From positions 1 to 15,748 of the forward strand of contig JAJRWW010000197.1 of assembly GCA_024276595.1 (NCBI GenBank): a stretch of DNA of 15,748 nt. The letters run 5' to 3'. Under the pieces are notes generated by a model that saw nothing but the letters and a program-made list of their open reading frames with translations, did no database searches and had not been told where the DNA came from. This document shows, in pieces, positions 6,545-13,625 of the stretch. Within the stretch, counting starts at the first letter, position 1. Each line of letters starts with the position of its first letter. The stretch is from Myxococcota bacterium (GTDB lineage Bacteria > Myxococcota_A > Polyangia > HGW-17 > JAJRWW01). The position numbers and the translations under genes are program-made.

Positions 6545-7978
6545 GTGCCGAAGGACCAGCAGACAGAGAAGCCCATGGAGCAAGGGCCCTTGCGGTCCAG
6601 GGCTCGGTCCGAAGACGATCTTGCCTGGGCGCCTGCCTTGCGCGGGCTGCCCCGCCGTTCGGAGACGGCTGACGGCCTGTCCGCCTTCCTGCGCCGCGTG
6701 AGCTCAATTGAGCCCATGACGCGCGATCAGGAGCTGAGCCTGGCTAGCCGCTGGGAGGAGGTGGAGCGCCGCGGGAGGCGGGCGCTCTTTCGAGTGCCGC
6801 TGGTTCAGGAGGAGCTGCTGCGTCTTGGAGACGGGATTCTGCGCCCCCAGGAGATCTCCACGAAAGATGCTTCCTCGCCTTCACCCGAGCGCTTCGCGCG
6901 GGAGACCGCGGCGCAGCTCGACACCATCATGGCCCTGGTGGAGCGAGGATCCGCGCTTCGCGGAGCGCTGAGCAGCAGGCGGCTGTCGGAGGAGGAGCGC
7001 TCGCGTCTGGAGGCAGCTCTTGATGCCAATGACGCAGCTCTCTTTGCGGCGACCGAGGCGGCCGGGATATCAGGGGCTTGTGTTCGCTCCCTGCGCTGGC
7101 GGTTTCTCGCGCTCATGGGAGGGGGCATGGACGCGTCCATCGAGGAGGCGGAGCTGGCTCGACGGCGGCGGCGCATCGCCCACCAGGCGCAGCTCCCGTG
7201 GGGCACGCTGGTGGAGATCCATGGGCAGGTGTCTTGCTCGGAGCGCCGCGCTGCACAGATGAGGAGACGCCTGGTGGAGGCGAACCTGCGCCTGGTGGTC
7301 TGGATGGCGAGGAAGCACACCGGGCGAGGCATCCCCATGCTGGACCTGGTGCAGGAGGGAGCCATCGGCCTGATGAGGGCTGCGGAGAAGTTCGACCATC
7401 GCCGCGGCTTCAGGTTCTCCACCTACGCCCGGTGGTGGCTGCGGCAGGCGCTATCCCGGGCCGTGGCTGAGCAGAGCCGGACGGTCCGGGTACCCATCAG
7501 CTCGGTGGAGGCCGCGCGACAGATGGCCTCTGTCTCCCGGGAGCTGGCCCAGGAGCTGGGGAGAGAGCCGAGCGTGGAGGAGCTTTCCGAAGGTATGTGC
7601 TGCTCCCAGCAGCGAGTTGGCGACCTTCTGCTTTCGCGCGGCCAGACCTTCTCGATCCAGGCGCCGCTCGGGGAGCAGGGAGGCGCGCTCCTGGAGGACA
7701 TGCTACCGGACCAGCGAACACCTTCTCCGGCGGAGGCCTGCGACCGAGCCGACCTGGCGCACACCCTCAGGGATGCCCTGGCAGCCCTGAACCCGAGGGA
7801 GCGGGCGATCATCCGCGCTCGTTTCGGGATGGGGGGAGAGGCGGCACTATCACTCCAGGCCGTGGGAGACGGCTTCGGCATCTCCAGGGAGCGGGTCCGA
7901 CAGATAGAGGCACGCGCCCTCGCCAAGCTCCGCAGGCTCCCCCCGGTCCAGGGGCTGGAGATCTTCATCAAGGACTAG
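6545..7978 (+). CDS. RpoD-like sigma-70 family RNA polymerase sigma factor (group 2 type)
   Basis: With the GTG start the product has 477 residues. The order is region 1.2 (about 45-72, DGLSAFLRRVSSIEPMTRDQ), a non-conserved insertion of roughly 150 residues (90-235), sigma2 (240-310), sigma3 (318-385) and sigma4 (410-466). Sigma2 carries the core-binding segment DLVQEGAIGLMRA and the -10 recognition helix FSTYARWWLRQALS. Sigma4 carries the -35 helix SRERVRQIEARALAKL. Both are close to E. coli RpoD, including the -10 contact Gln, while the following contact Thr440 is Ser here. No acidic region 1.1 is seen, so it looks like an alternative sigma with housekeeping-like promoter preference. A TTG at 6512 and an ATG at 6575 are also in frame; AAGGA at 6528-6534 and the promoter position favour 6545, but this is uncertain. 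The gene is divergent from the kinase. Confidence 0.93.
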   Translation: MPKDQQTEKPMEQGPLRSRARSEDDLAWAPALRGLPRRSETADGLSAFLRRVSSIEPMTRDQELSLASRWEEVERRGRRALFRVPLVQEELLRLGDGILRPQEISTKDASSPSPERFARETAAQLDTIMALVERGSALRGALSSRRLSEEERSRLEAALDANDAALFAATEAAGISGACVRSLRWRFLALMGGGMDASIEEAELARRRRRIAHQAQLPWGTLVEIHGQVSCSERRAAQMRRRLVEANLRLVVWMARKHTGRGIPMLDLVQEGAIGLMRAAEKFDHRRGFRFSTYARWWLRQALSRAVAEQSRTVRVPISSVEAARQMASVSRELAQELGREPSVEELSEGMCCSQQRVGDLLLSRGQTFSIQAPLGEQGGALLEDMLPDQRTPSPAEACDRADLAHTLRDALAALNPRERAIIRARFGMGGEAALSLQAVGDGFGISRERVRQIEARALAKLRRLPPVQGLEIFIKD

Positions 7979-7999
7979 CCCCCTTCGGTGAAGTTCGCC

Positions 8000-8005
8000 T
8001 ATAGT
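8000..8005 (+). promoter_or_regulatory. -10-like TATAGT immediately before the exported protein gene
   Basis: TATAGT ends 7 nt before the A of the ATG at 8013, so a transcript from it would start at or next to the initiation codon (leaderless). No good -35 box is visible and no Shine-Dalgarno precedes the ATG. Read-through from the sigma gene 34 bp upstream is equally possible. Confidence 0.3.
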
Positions 8006-8012
8006 CTGGGGT

Positions 8013-9155
8013 ATGAAGGCGCTCTGTCTCCACCTGCGGTCTTCTCTCCCCATTGCCTGGGTGCTCTTCTCGGCGCCTTGGCTTCTGTGGAGCGGATGTG
8101 CCGACGGCAGCACCTGCCGGGCCTATGGATCCGAAGCGCAGGGCGTGGTGACTCCCCGGCTCCCAGGGGAGTCCCGCTGGGAGTACTCCAGGCGCATGAA
8201 CGAGCGCCTGGCAGCCATCGGGCTAAAGTACAGCGAGCTCCGCGAGCGCTGTCGACTCCCGGTGGCCAGGGCCGTGGGGAGACGTCTCGTGGAGCGCTGC
8301 GTCGCGTCCCCGGACCCTGCCAGACCACCGGGGTGCCCCACTGGATGGTCCGCGAGGCGCTGCTGCGAGCTGGCCGCAGCCTGTCTGTTGGAGCCATCCC
8401 TTCAAGAGACCTTCTGTGGATGGAGGCGCGAGCTTCCTCCCCTCACTGCGCTCCCGCGCTGCTCCACGTGTCCGGGCTGCCTCAAGGAGGGGACGAGCCC
8501 TCCGCGGCCACGGCCCATCAACCTCTGGTTGGGGGGAGACGGAGAGACCCTCGCCGTGGTCCTGGATCGCCCTGTCAACGACTCCTGGTTCCTCCCCCCC
8601 GGGGCTCCAGTAGCTCACCTGGAAGGGATGCTCTACGCCCTTTCCATTCAGCCAGGATACCTGGCACCCAGCGCCGCCATCGTCCGCGGGGAGGTGGTCT
8701 CGGTGGATGGCTGGAACACCCTCGAGCAGGCGCTCCGCCGCGGGGGGTGGGGCAGGCTGGGGCTGAACCTGGGGCAGTGGCAAGGGAGACTGCGCTGCCC
8801 CTCCAGGCCGCCGCCACACCTGTACAGGTTCCCGCCCGGCCGCAACCCGGTCACGCTGAGCATAACCGGCGGCGCGATCATGCTGGAAGCGAAGCGGGTG
8901 CTCCTTCTCAAAGATGGGCACCCCGTTGGGGAGGGCGCGGGGGAGGCCGGTGGGTTTCTGATAGCTCCCCTGCGGGATGCGCTCCACGCCCTGCCGAGGT
9001 CGGGAGGTCCTGTGGATGTGCTCCGCATAGGGCTCTTGCGAGGAGTCACAGTGGACGCCAGGCTGGTGGCGGGGATCATCTACACCGCGTCGCAGGTCCT
9101 TTCGGGTGCTCACGCGCGCGTCATCTGCCTCCACGGGGGCGCCGATGCCAGGTGA
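8013..9155 (+). CDS. Exported cysteine-rich protein with duplicated C-terminal alpha/beta unit
   Basis: I do not recognise this 380-residue protein at family level. It begins with a signal sequence (MKALCLHLRS, hydrophobic to about 27) ending in SGC at Cys29, a possible but non-ideal lipobox because Trp precedes SGC. Residues 30-156 contain 11 cysteines, including CC at 117-118 and CSTCPGC at 150-156, suggesting a disulfide-linked or metal-binding domain. The remainder seems to be two related units (about 168-256 and 278-375). Each has a strand, a helix with a small-residue Leu-rich face (HLEGMLYAL / IAPLRDALHAL), a strand (AAIVRGEVVS / VDVLRIGLLRG), a helix (TLEQALRRGG / LVAGIIYTAS) and a strand (GRLGLNLG / ARVICLHG). 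This order distantly recalls the ExbD/TolR periplasmic domain; that is inference. It lies 34 bp after the sigma gene and may be co-transcribed. Confidence 0.75.
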   Translation: MKALCLHLRSSLPIAWVLFSAPWLLWSGCADGSTCRAYGSEAQGVVTPRLPGESRWEYSRRMNERLAAIGLKYSELRERCRLPVARAVGRRLVERCVASPDPARPPGCPTGWSARRCCELAAACLLEPSLQETFCGWRRELPPLTALPRCSTCPGCLKEGTSPPRPRPINLWLGGDGETLAVVLDRPVNDSWFLPPGAPVAHLEGMLYALSIQPGYLAPSAAIVRGEVVSVDGWNTLEQALRRGGWGRLGLNLGQWQGRLRCPSRPPPHLYRFPPGRNPVTLSITGGAIMLEAKRVLLLKDGHPVGEGAGEAGGFLIAPLRDALHALPRSGGPVDVLRIGLLRGVTVDARLVAGIIYTASQVLSGAHARVICLHGGADAR

Positions 9156-9170
9156 GCCCGGGGGGCAGCT

Positions 9171-10979
9171 TCAGGGGTTGGGAACGATGAGCCGCACGAG
9201 GCCGTCGGAGTCGGTGATCCCCTCTCCCAAGAGCATGGCCGCGTAGTCGCAGGGGTCCCCGGCCTCTGATGCACAGGCGGGATCGATGAGATAGGCCGCC
9301 ACCGAGATGTTCTCCAGGTGAGCCTCACCATCTGCCGAGTCCACCTGCACCTGCAGCACCGCCGCGGAGGGGATGGATATTATCCCCGCATTCCAGACGG
9401 TCTCGTCAGCGTCGAGCTGAACGAACTCCGGGACATCCAGGGCCCAGCGGGGGAGGGGGATGGAGGTGGGGGGCTGGATCTCCAAGGTGTACATGCCAGG
9501 GTCCAGGAGCAGGTTGAAGCGCCCGTCCGCGTCGGTCACCGTGGTCAACAGGATGCCCCCCAGGCCGTCGAGGACGGTCTCGTTTCGCCTGGCCTTGATG
9601 GTGATGGCCTCCAGGGAGGGGCTGTCCGCAGAGAGGTGCCCGGTGAAGGGGACCCTGCGCTGGAGGGAGAGCGTCTCTCCGGCCCCACCGTTGGGGCCAA
9701 CCTGCAGCTCCTGCCGAACCTCGGAGGCGAACTCCGAGGTGGGGGATGTGATGATTGTCACCTTGTAGCTGCGGTTCTCCGCCATGTCCCCGGGGACCAG
9801 GTCCACGGTCACTATCCCGTTGTCATCGGTCGTGGCGGTGACGCTGTAGGTGCCGGTGACCCCTCCGGGCTGGCCCACGGTGGTCTCGAAGGTGGCCGCC
9901 AGGCCTACCACTCCGACTGAGGCGCCAGAGGTGTCGATTCCGACGAAGGCAAACTGAAAGGTCTTGGGTGCCGGGAAGGCCGGGAGCACGAACTCGCCCA
10001 CGTCCTGCGGGTGCTCCAGGGTGTTGCCGGACTGCTCACAGCAGGTGACCGAGCCGTGGGTGGTCTCGGGCACAAAGAGGTTGTCCTCGCTGGGGCTGAA
10101 GGTGAGCTTGTAGGTGCGCTGGCCCTTTGGCACGGCCAGAACGAACTCGCCCCAGTCGTCCGTGAGCCCCACGTTGGAGACCATGAGCCCCGTGTCCGCG
10201 TCGGTGGCGCGGACCTGCACGGCGGCCACGCCAGCGCCAAGGGCGTCCACCACGACGCCGCTCAGGTAGTCGGTGGTGTCGGCCTCACCGAACATGACCA
10301 CGAGGGGCTCATCCGAGCCCAGGGTCAGCTCCAGGTGGGTGGGGTGAAAGAGCTCGTCGAAGGGGGGGGCCGGCGTCGCGCGCAGGGAGTGGGTGACGTT
10401 GGCCGGAAGCATTAGCGTGAAGTCCGGGTTGGCCGCAACATCCTGGTCGCTGGGGCGAACGTATGTGCGCAGGGCGTCCACTATCTTGCTCACCACCACC
10501 TTGGGACGGCCGGGGAGACGAGAGTCCCGTGTCACGGTGACCGTGGCCTGCATGGCGTCCAGGGGTCCACCGTCGTCGATCACCCTCAGGGCGCCGGTGA
10601 GACGCACCGCCTCGGGGTAGAGGATGCGCACGAGGCCGTCGGCGCCGTACTCGATGCTCCAGGGGGGGATCTCGATCTGCGTGAGCTTCTGGTCGGTGCC
10701 AACATTGGAGTCAGGGGGCGGGGTGAGCTCTATGCCGACGGCCAGCCTGCCGTCGGCTCGAGGGAGGCAGACCTTGTAGGCGGAGCAGAGCTCCTCTCCG
10801 ATCGCGCAGTCGGCGTCGGTCTCACAGTCGGGGGTTACGGGGTTCGAGTTTCCGGCCGCGGGGCCGTCTCCACAGCCCTGGAGGGACGCCAGGATCAACC
10901 CGACGCAGGCTGCCATGGCCAGCAGATACAGCAGTCGTACCAGCCAGCTTCTAAGGGTCGTCAATCTCTCTACGGTCAT
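9171..10979 (-). CDS. Large lipoprotein with carboxypeptidase-regulatory-like beta domains
   Basis: The ATG at 10979 gives 602 residues; a TTG at 10994 is in frame but lacks a ribosome binding site. The signal peptide ends in the lipobox LQGC at Cys36. A short cysteine motif follows (Cys52, Cys58, Cys65, Cys71), the D-C-x-D-x-D-C type common in myxobacterial surface proteins. Residues 80-235 are beta-rich and unrecognised. Segments at about 239-295, 350-410 and 445-500 look like CarboxypepD_reg/CNA-B-type beta sandwiches, with the pattern gVVVDA..gaGVAAVQV...TDDWGEFVLAVP and TDADGRFNLLLDPGMYTLEI. A last beta unit fills 540-602. Such domains are structural or adhesive, so a cell-surface role is likely. 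It is 45 bp downstream of the small lipoprotein gene, probably in one operon. Confidence 0.85.
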   Translation of the reverse strand: MTVERLTTLRSWLVRLLYLLAMAACVGLILASLQGCGDGPAAGNSNPVTPDCETDADCAIGEELCSAYKVCLPRADGRLAVGIELTPPPDSNVGTDQKLTQIEIPPWSIEYGADGLVRILYPEAVRLTGALRVIDDGGPLDAMQATVTVTRDSRLPGRPKVVVSKIVDALRTYVRPSDQDVAANPDFTLMLPANVTHSLRATPAPPFDELFHPTHLELTLGSDEPLVVMFGEADTTDYLSGVVVDALGAGVAAVQVRATDADTGLMVSNVGLTDDWGEFVLAVPKGQRTYKLTFSPSEDNLFVPETTHGSVTCCEQSGNTLEHPQDVGEFVLPAFPAPKTFQFAFVGIDTSGASVGVVGLAATFETTVGQPGGVTGTYSVTATTDDNGIVTVDLVPGDMAENRSYKVTIITSPTSEFASEVRQELQVGPNGGAGETLSLQRRVPFTGHLSADSPSLEAITIKARRNETVLDGLGGILLTTVTDADGRFNLLLDPGMYTLEIQPPTSIPLPRWALDVPEFVQLDADETVWNAGIISIPSAAVLQVQVDSADGEAHLENISVAAYLIDPACASEAGDPCDYAAMLLGEGITDSDGLVRLIVPNP

Positions 10980-11024
10980 GTTCCAGCTCGGCAAAGTAGT
11001 GAAAACGGTATTGCTTCAAGTTGC

Positions 11025-11621
11025 TCACTCGGTCTCGCACAGCACGATCACCGGGTACAGGTCCACGAACCCGGCCCGAGGAATGCAGGGATCCTCGTTG
11101 GGGTAGTCCTCGTCGGGGGCCACATACTCGCTGTCGGCCACACACACGGTCAAGAAAACGTCAATGTCCCCTGGGGCGCAGGGGTTGATGAGCAGGTCCA
11201 TCTCCGCCCGGCGGGTGGTGGCTGAGACGCCCATGTTGGATGCGTCCTCCGGAGCGAGGGTGTCCAGGGGGCTGATGGACTTGTCCCAAAGGACTAGCTG
11301 ATGCTGCTGCGGTGGGTCGGTGGGAAACCAGGTCTCGTGCAGGTCCTTGATGACCCTCACTCGCAGGAGATCCTCAGGGTTGGGGTCGTCAACCACGATG
11401 ACGAAGGTGGGGGGCTCGCCGCCGATGATCACCGGATCTCGCATAACGATGTAGGGGTCCGAGAACTCGGAGTTGACCACCGGTGGCTCGTTCTCCGGGT
11501 CCGGCGTGATCGGGTACTGCACGGGGATGGGGCAGCCGGGGAGTGATATTGTCATAACCATGAGAGCAGCCAGGCACCTCGCCAGGACCCTGAGCGAGCC
11601 GATGCTCGCGGGGCGGGTCAT
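11025..11621 (-). CDS. Small lipoprotein with Ig-like single domain
   Basis: From the ATG at 11621 the product has 198 residues; in-frame ATGs at 11651 and 11654 would add 10-11 residues. None of these starts has a strong Shine-Dalgarno. The signal sequence ends in the lipobox LPGC at Cys30. The mature part starts with NEPPVVNSEFSDP and contains VVDDPNPEDLLRVRV, a pattern I associate with Ig-like lipoproteins in myxobacterial genomes, then Cys-containing segments (INPCAPGD, FLTVCVAD, DPCIPRAG) and ends in VIVLCETE. Function is unknown; it is probably a periplasmic or surface protein working with the larger lipoprotein encoded next. Confidence 0.8.
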   Translation of the reverse strand: MTRPASIGSLRVLARCLAALMVMTISLPGCPIPVQYPITPDPENEPPVVNSEFSDPYIVMRDPVIIGGEPPTFVIVVDDPNPEDLLRVRVIKDLHETWFPTDPPQQHQLVLWDKSISPLDTLAPEDASNMGVSATTRRAEMDLLINPCAPGDIDVFLTVCVADSEYVAPDEDYPNEDPCIPRAGFVDLYPVIVLCETE

Positions 11622-11654
11622 CGGCGATGAATTAAGCAAGAAGCAGGCCATCAT

Positions 11655-11778
11655 CTCTGATTATGACGCAATTATTGGGAAAAGCCAGGGACAGGCCCGT
11701 TGCGCCACAAGGGACGATTCGTAACACCTGACACGGCTGGCGCTGACTGTGAACTTGTTGCATAGCTGCCGGGGCCAA
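11655..11778 (-). promoter_or_regulatory. Intergenic region with possible -10 box for the lipoprotein pair
   Basis: This 124-bp gap separates the activator stop from the small lipoprotein gene. On the - strand CATAAT occurs at 11665-11660, 5/6 to the -10 consensus; the matching -35 (TGGCTT, 16 bp upstream) is poor. No GG-N10-GC sigma54 promoter was found despite the neighbouring sigma54 activator. No terminator hairpin with a T-tract was seen. Confidence 0.25.
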
Positions 11779-13578
11779 TCAGCCATCCTTCCCGTGGCCC
11801 TCCTCCTTCTCCAGGTGCCTGAAGATGGTCCTGGGATCCACTCCCAGGTCCCTCGCCGTCTTGGTTCGGTTCCCGCTGTTTCGGGCGAGCACGTCGTTGA
11901 TGTAGCGCCGCTGAAACTCCTCCTTGGCCTTTGCCAGGGGGACCACCGAGTCGATCATCTCCTCGGTGAGCCCGAGGTCCTCTGGACCCAGCAGCGCCTT
12001 GTCGCCGAGGATGATGGCCTTCTTGATGTGGTTCTCCATCTGCCGGATGTTGCCGGGCCACTCGAACTTCTTCATGGCGATTATGGCGTTGGGGGAGAAC
12101 CCCTTGGTGGCCGCGTCATACTCCTGGGTGAACTTGCCCAGCAGGTACTTCCCGATGAGGACGATGTCCTCACCTCGATCCCTGAGGGGAGGGAGGTGGA
12201 TGTTGACCACGTTGAGACGGTAGTACAGGTCTTCTCGGAAGCGGCCCGCCCGGATCTCATCCTCCAGGACGCGATTGGTGGCCGCGATGATCCGAATGTC
12301 CACGCTCTCGGGCTTGTTGCCCCCCACCTTCACCACCGTGTGCTCCTGGAGGGCCCGAAGGATCTTCACCTGGAGCTGCATGGGCATCTCGCCGATCTCG
12401 TCCAGAAAGAGCGTCCCTCCCGTGGCCGCCTGGAACCTCCCCTCCTTGGTGGACACGGCTCCGGTGAAGGAGCCCTTCACGTGCCCAAACAGCTCCGACT
12501 CCAGGAGGTTCTCGGGGATGGCGCCACAGTTGATTGTGACAAAGGGCCCCTCCGCCCGGTTGGATCGGCGGTGCACCTCCCGCGCGATGAGCTCCTTGCC
12601 GGTGCCGGTCTCTCCGGTGATGAGCACCGAGACGTCGGTACCGGCGATCTTGCGGATGCGCTTGTAGATGTCCTGCATGGCGGCACAGGAGCCGATGATC
12701 TCCCCAAAGGCGATCTTCTCCAGGCGCTCGGTGAGGCTCTCGTTGTCCAGGCGCAGCTCCCTGACCAGGAGGGCGTTGCGGATCAGCAGGCTCGCCTGGG
12801 CCGCGAACACCGTCAGCACGTTCAGGTTGGCCTCATCGAAAAGGTCCACCACGTTGTCGTTGCCCACGTAGATGAGCCCCAGGAGGTTTCCCCGCTCCAG
12901 CAACGGCACGCACATGACCGATGAGAGCTTCAGGTTCATCACCGACTTGGCAGTGGAGAACTGATCGTCGTTCAGGGCGTCGCTGACGATGAGCGGTCGT
13001 CGGCTGCGGATGACCTTCTCCACGATGGAGTCGGAGAACTGCGCCATGGCGTTCAAGATGTTCTCCCGCTTGAGGTTCCTGGCCACCTTCACGTTCAGGT
13101 CCTCCCCCTCGGTCAAGATCAAAAAGCCCTTGTCGGCGCTGGTGATCTCGATGACCGTGTCCATGAGCGTCTCCAGCAGGGACTCCAGCTTGTAGTCCCG
13201 CAGGAGCCGCTCCGAGAACTCGTACAGGCGCTGGTAACCCGACACATCCGCCACCGTGGCAGCAGCCTCCTCCTCGTCCACGGGCTGCTCGTCGAAGAGG
13301 CTGAAGAGCAGCTCGTAGGCGCCAATCTTGATCTTGTCTCCGTGCTCTATGCGGGCCTTCTTCTTCTTGCGTCCGTTTACGTGCAGGGCGTTCTGCTTGT
13401 GCGTGGACTGCACCACGTAGCCCTTGCCGTCGAAGTGCAGGTGTGCGTGCGTCTCTCCAATCAAGGGGTCTTCGAGCACCACGTCGTTCTCTGGGGCCTT
13501 GCCCAGGGTCGTTATCTTCTTGAACAGGTGGTAGACCTTGGGCTTGGTACCGGGAGCTTCTATTCTGAGCGAGGGCAT
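11779..13578 (-). CDS. Sigma54-dependent activator with FHA, GAF, AAA+ and Fis-type HTH domains
   Basis: The 599-residue protein has an N-terminal FHA domain (about 1-97), a GAF domain (about 125-270), a sigma54-interaction AAA+ domain (about 293-520) and a Fis-type helix-turn-helix (about 555-590). AAA+ landmarks are Walker A GETGTGKE (322-329), the sigma54-contact loop as GSFTGA (369-374) instead of GAFTGA, Walker B LFLDE (390-394), arginine-finger segment GRFREDLYYRL and sensor II WPGNIRQMEN (507-516). The FHA domain has LGKAPENDVVLEDP and IGETHAH, so the usual GR is GK and the usual SRxH is GETH. It should drive open-complex formation at sigma54 promoters in response to a GAF or FHA input. 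The ATG at 13578 has AGGAG 10 nt upstream. It follows the helical-repeat gene by 47 bp. Confidence 0.95.
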   Translation of the reverse strand: MPSLRIEAPGTKPKVYHLFKKITTLGKAPENDVVLEDPLIGETHAHLHFDGKGYVVQSTHKQNALHVNGRKKKKARIEHGDKIKIGAYELLFSLFDEQPVDEEEAAATVADVSGYQRLYEFSERLLRDYKLESLLETLMDTVIEITSADKGFLILTEGEDLNVKVARNLKRENILNAMAQFSDSIVEKVIRSRRPLIVSDALNDDQFSTAKSVMNLKLSSVMCVPLLERGNLLGLIYVGNDNVVDLFDEANLNVLTVFAAQASLLIRNALLVRELRLDNESLTERLEKIAFGEIIGSCAAMQDIYKRIRKIAGTDVSVLITGETGTGKELIAREVHRRSNRAEGPFVTINCGAIPENLLESELFGHVKGSFTGAVSTKEGRFQAATGGTLFLDEIGEMPMQLQVKILRALQEHTVVKVGGNKPESVDIRIIAATNRVLEDEIRAGRFREDLYYRLNVVNIHLPPLRDRGEDIVLIGKYLLGKFTQEYDAATKGFSPNAIIAMKKFEWPGNIRQMENHIKKAIILGDKALLGPEDLGLTEEMIDSVVPLAKAKEEFQRRYINDVLARNSGNRTKTARDLGVDPRTIFRHLEKEEGHGKDG

Positions 13579-13625
13579 CTGCTAACTACTCCTGAGTCGG
13601 GCTGGCCGGCGGCTCCCCACGGGCA

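Noticed and set aside
6267..6707. N-terminal extension of the kinase to 6707
   Set aside because: It would overlap the sigma gene and its promoter, it is Arg/Gly-rich, and the ATG at 6266 gives the normal kinase N-terminus.
9156..9170. GCCC-GGG-GGGC hairpin between the convergent genes as a terminator
   Set aside because: The stem is only 4 bp and there is no T-tract on either strand.
7988..9190. 400-codon + strand frame overlapping the exported cysteine-rich protein
   Set aside because: Its composition is dominated by Arg, Gly, Pro and Ser with no domain pattern; the frame from 8013 has a signal sequence and regular secondary-structure patterns.
11710..11778. Sigma54 promoter between the activator and the lipoprotein gene
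   Set aside because: TGGC and TTGC motifs occur, but the distances between GG and GC are 15 or 19 nt in place of 10.
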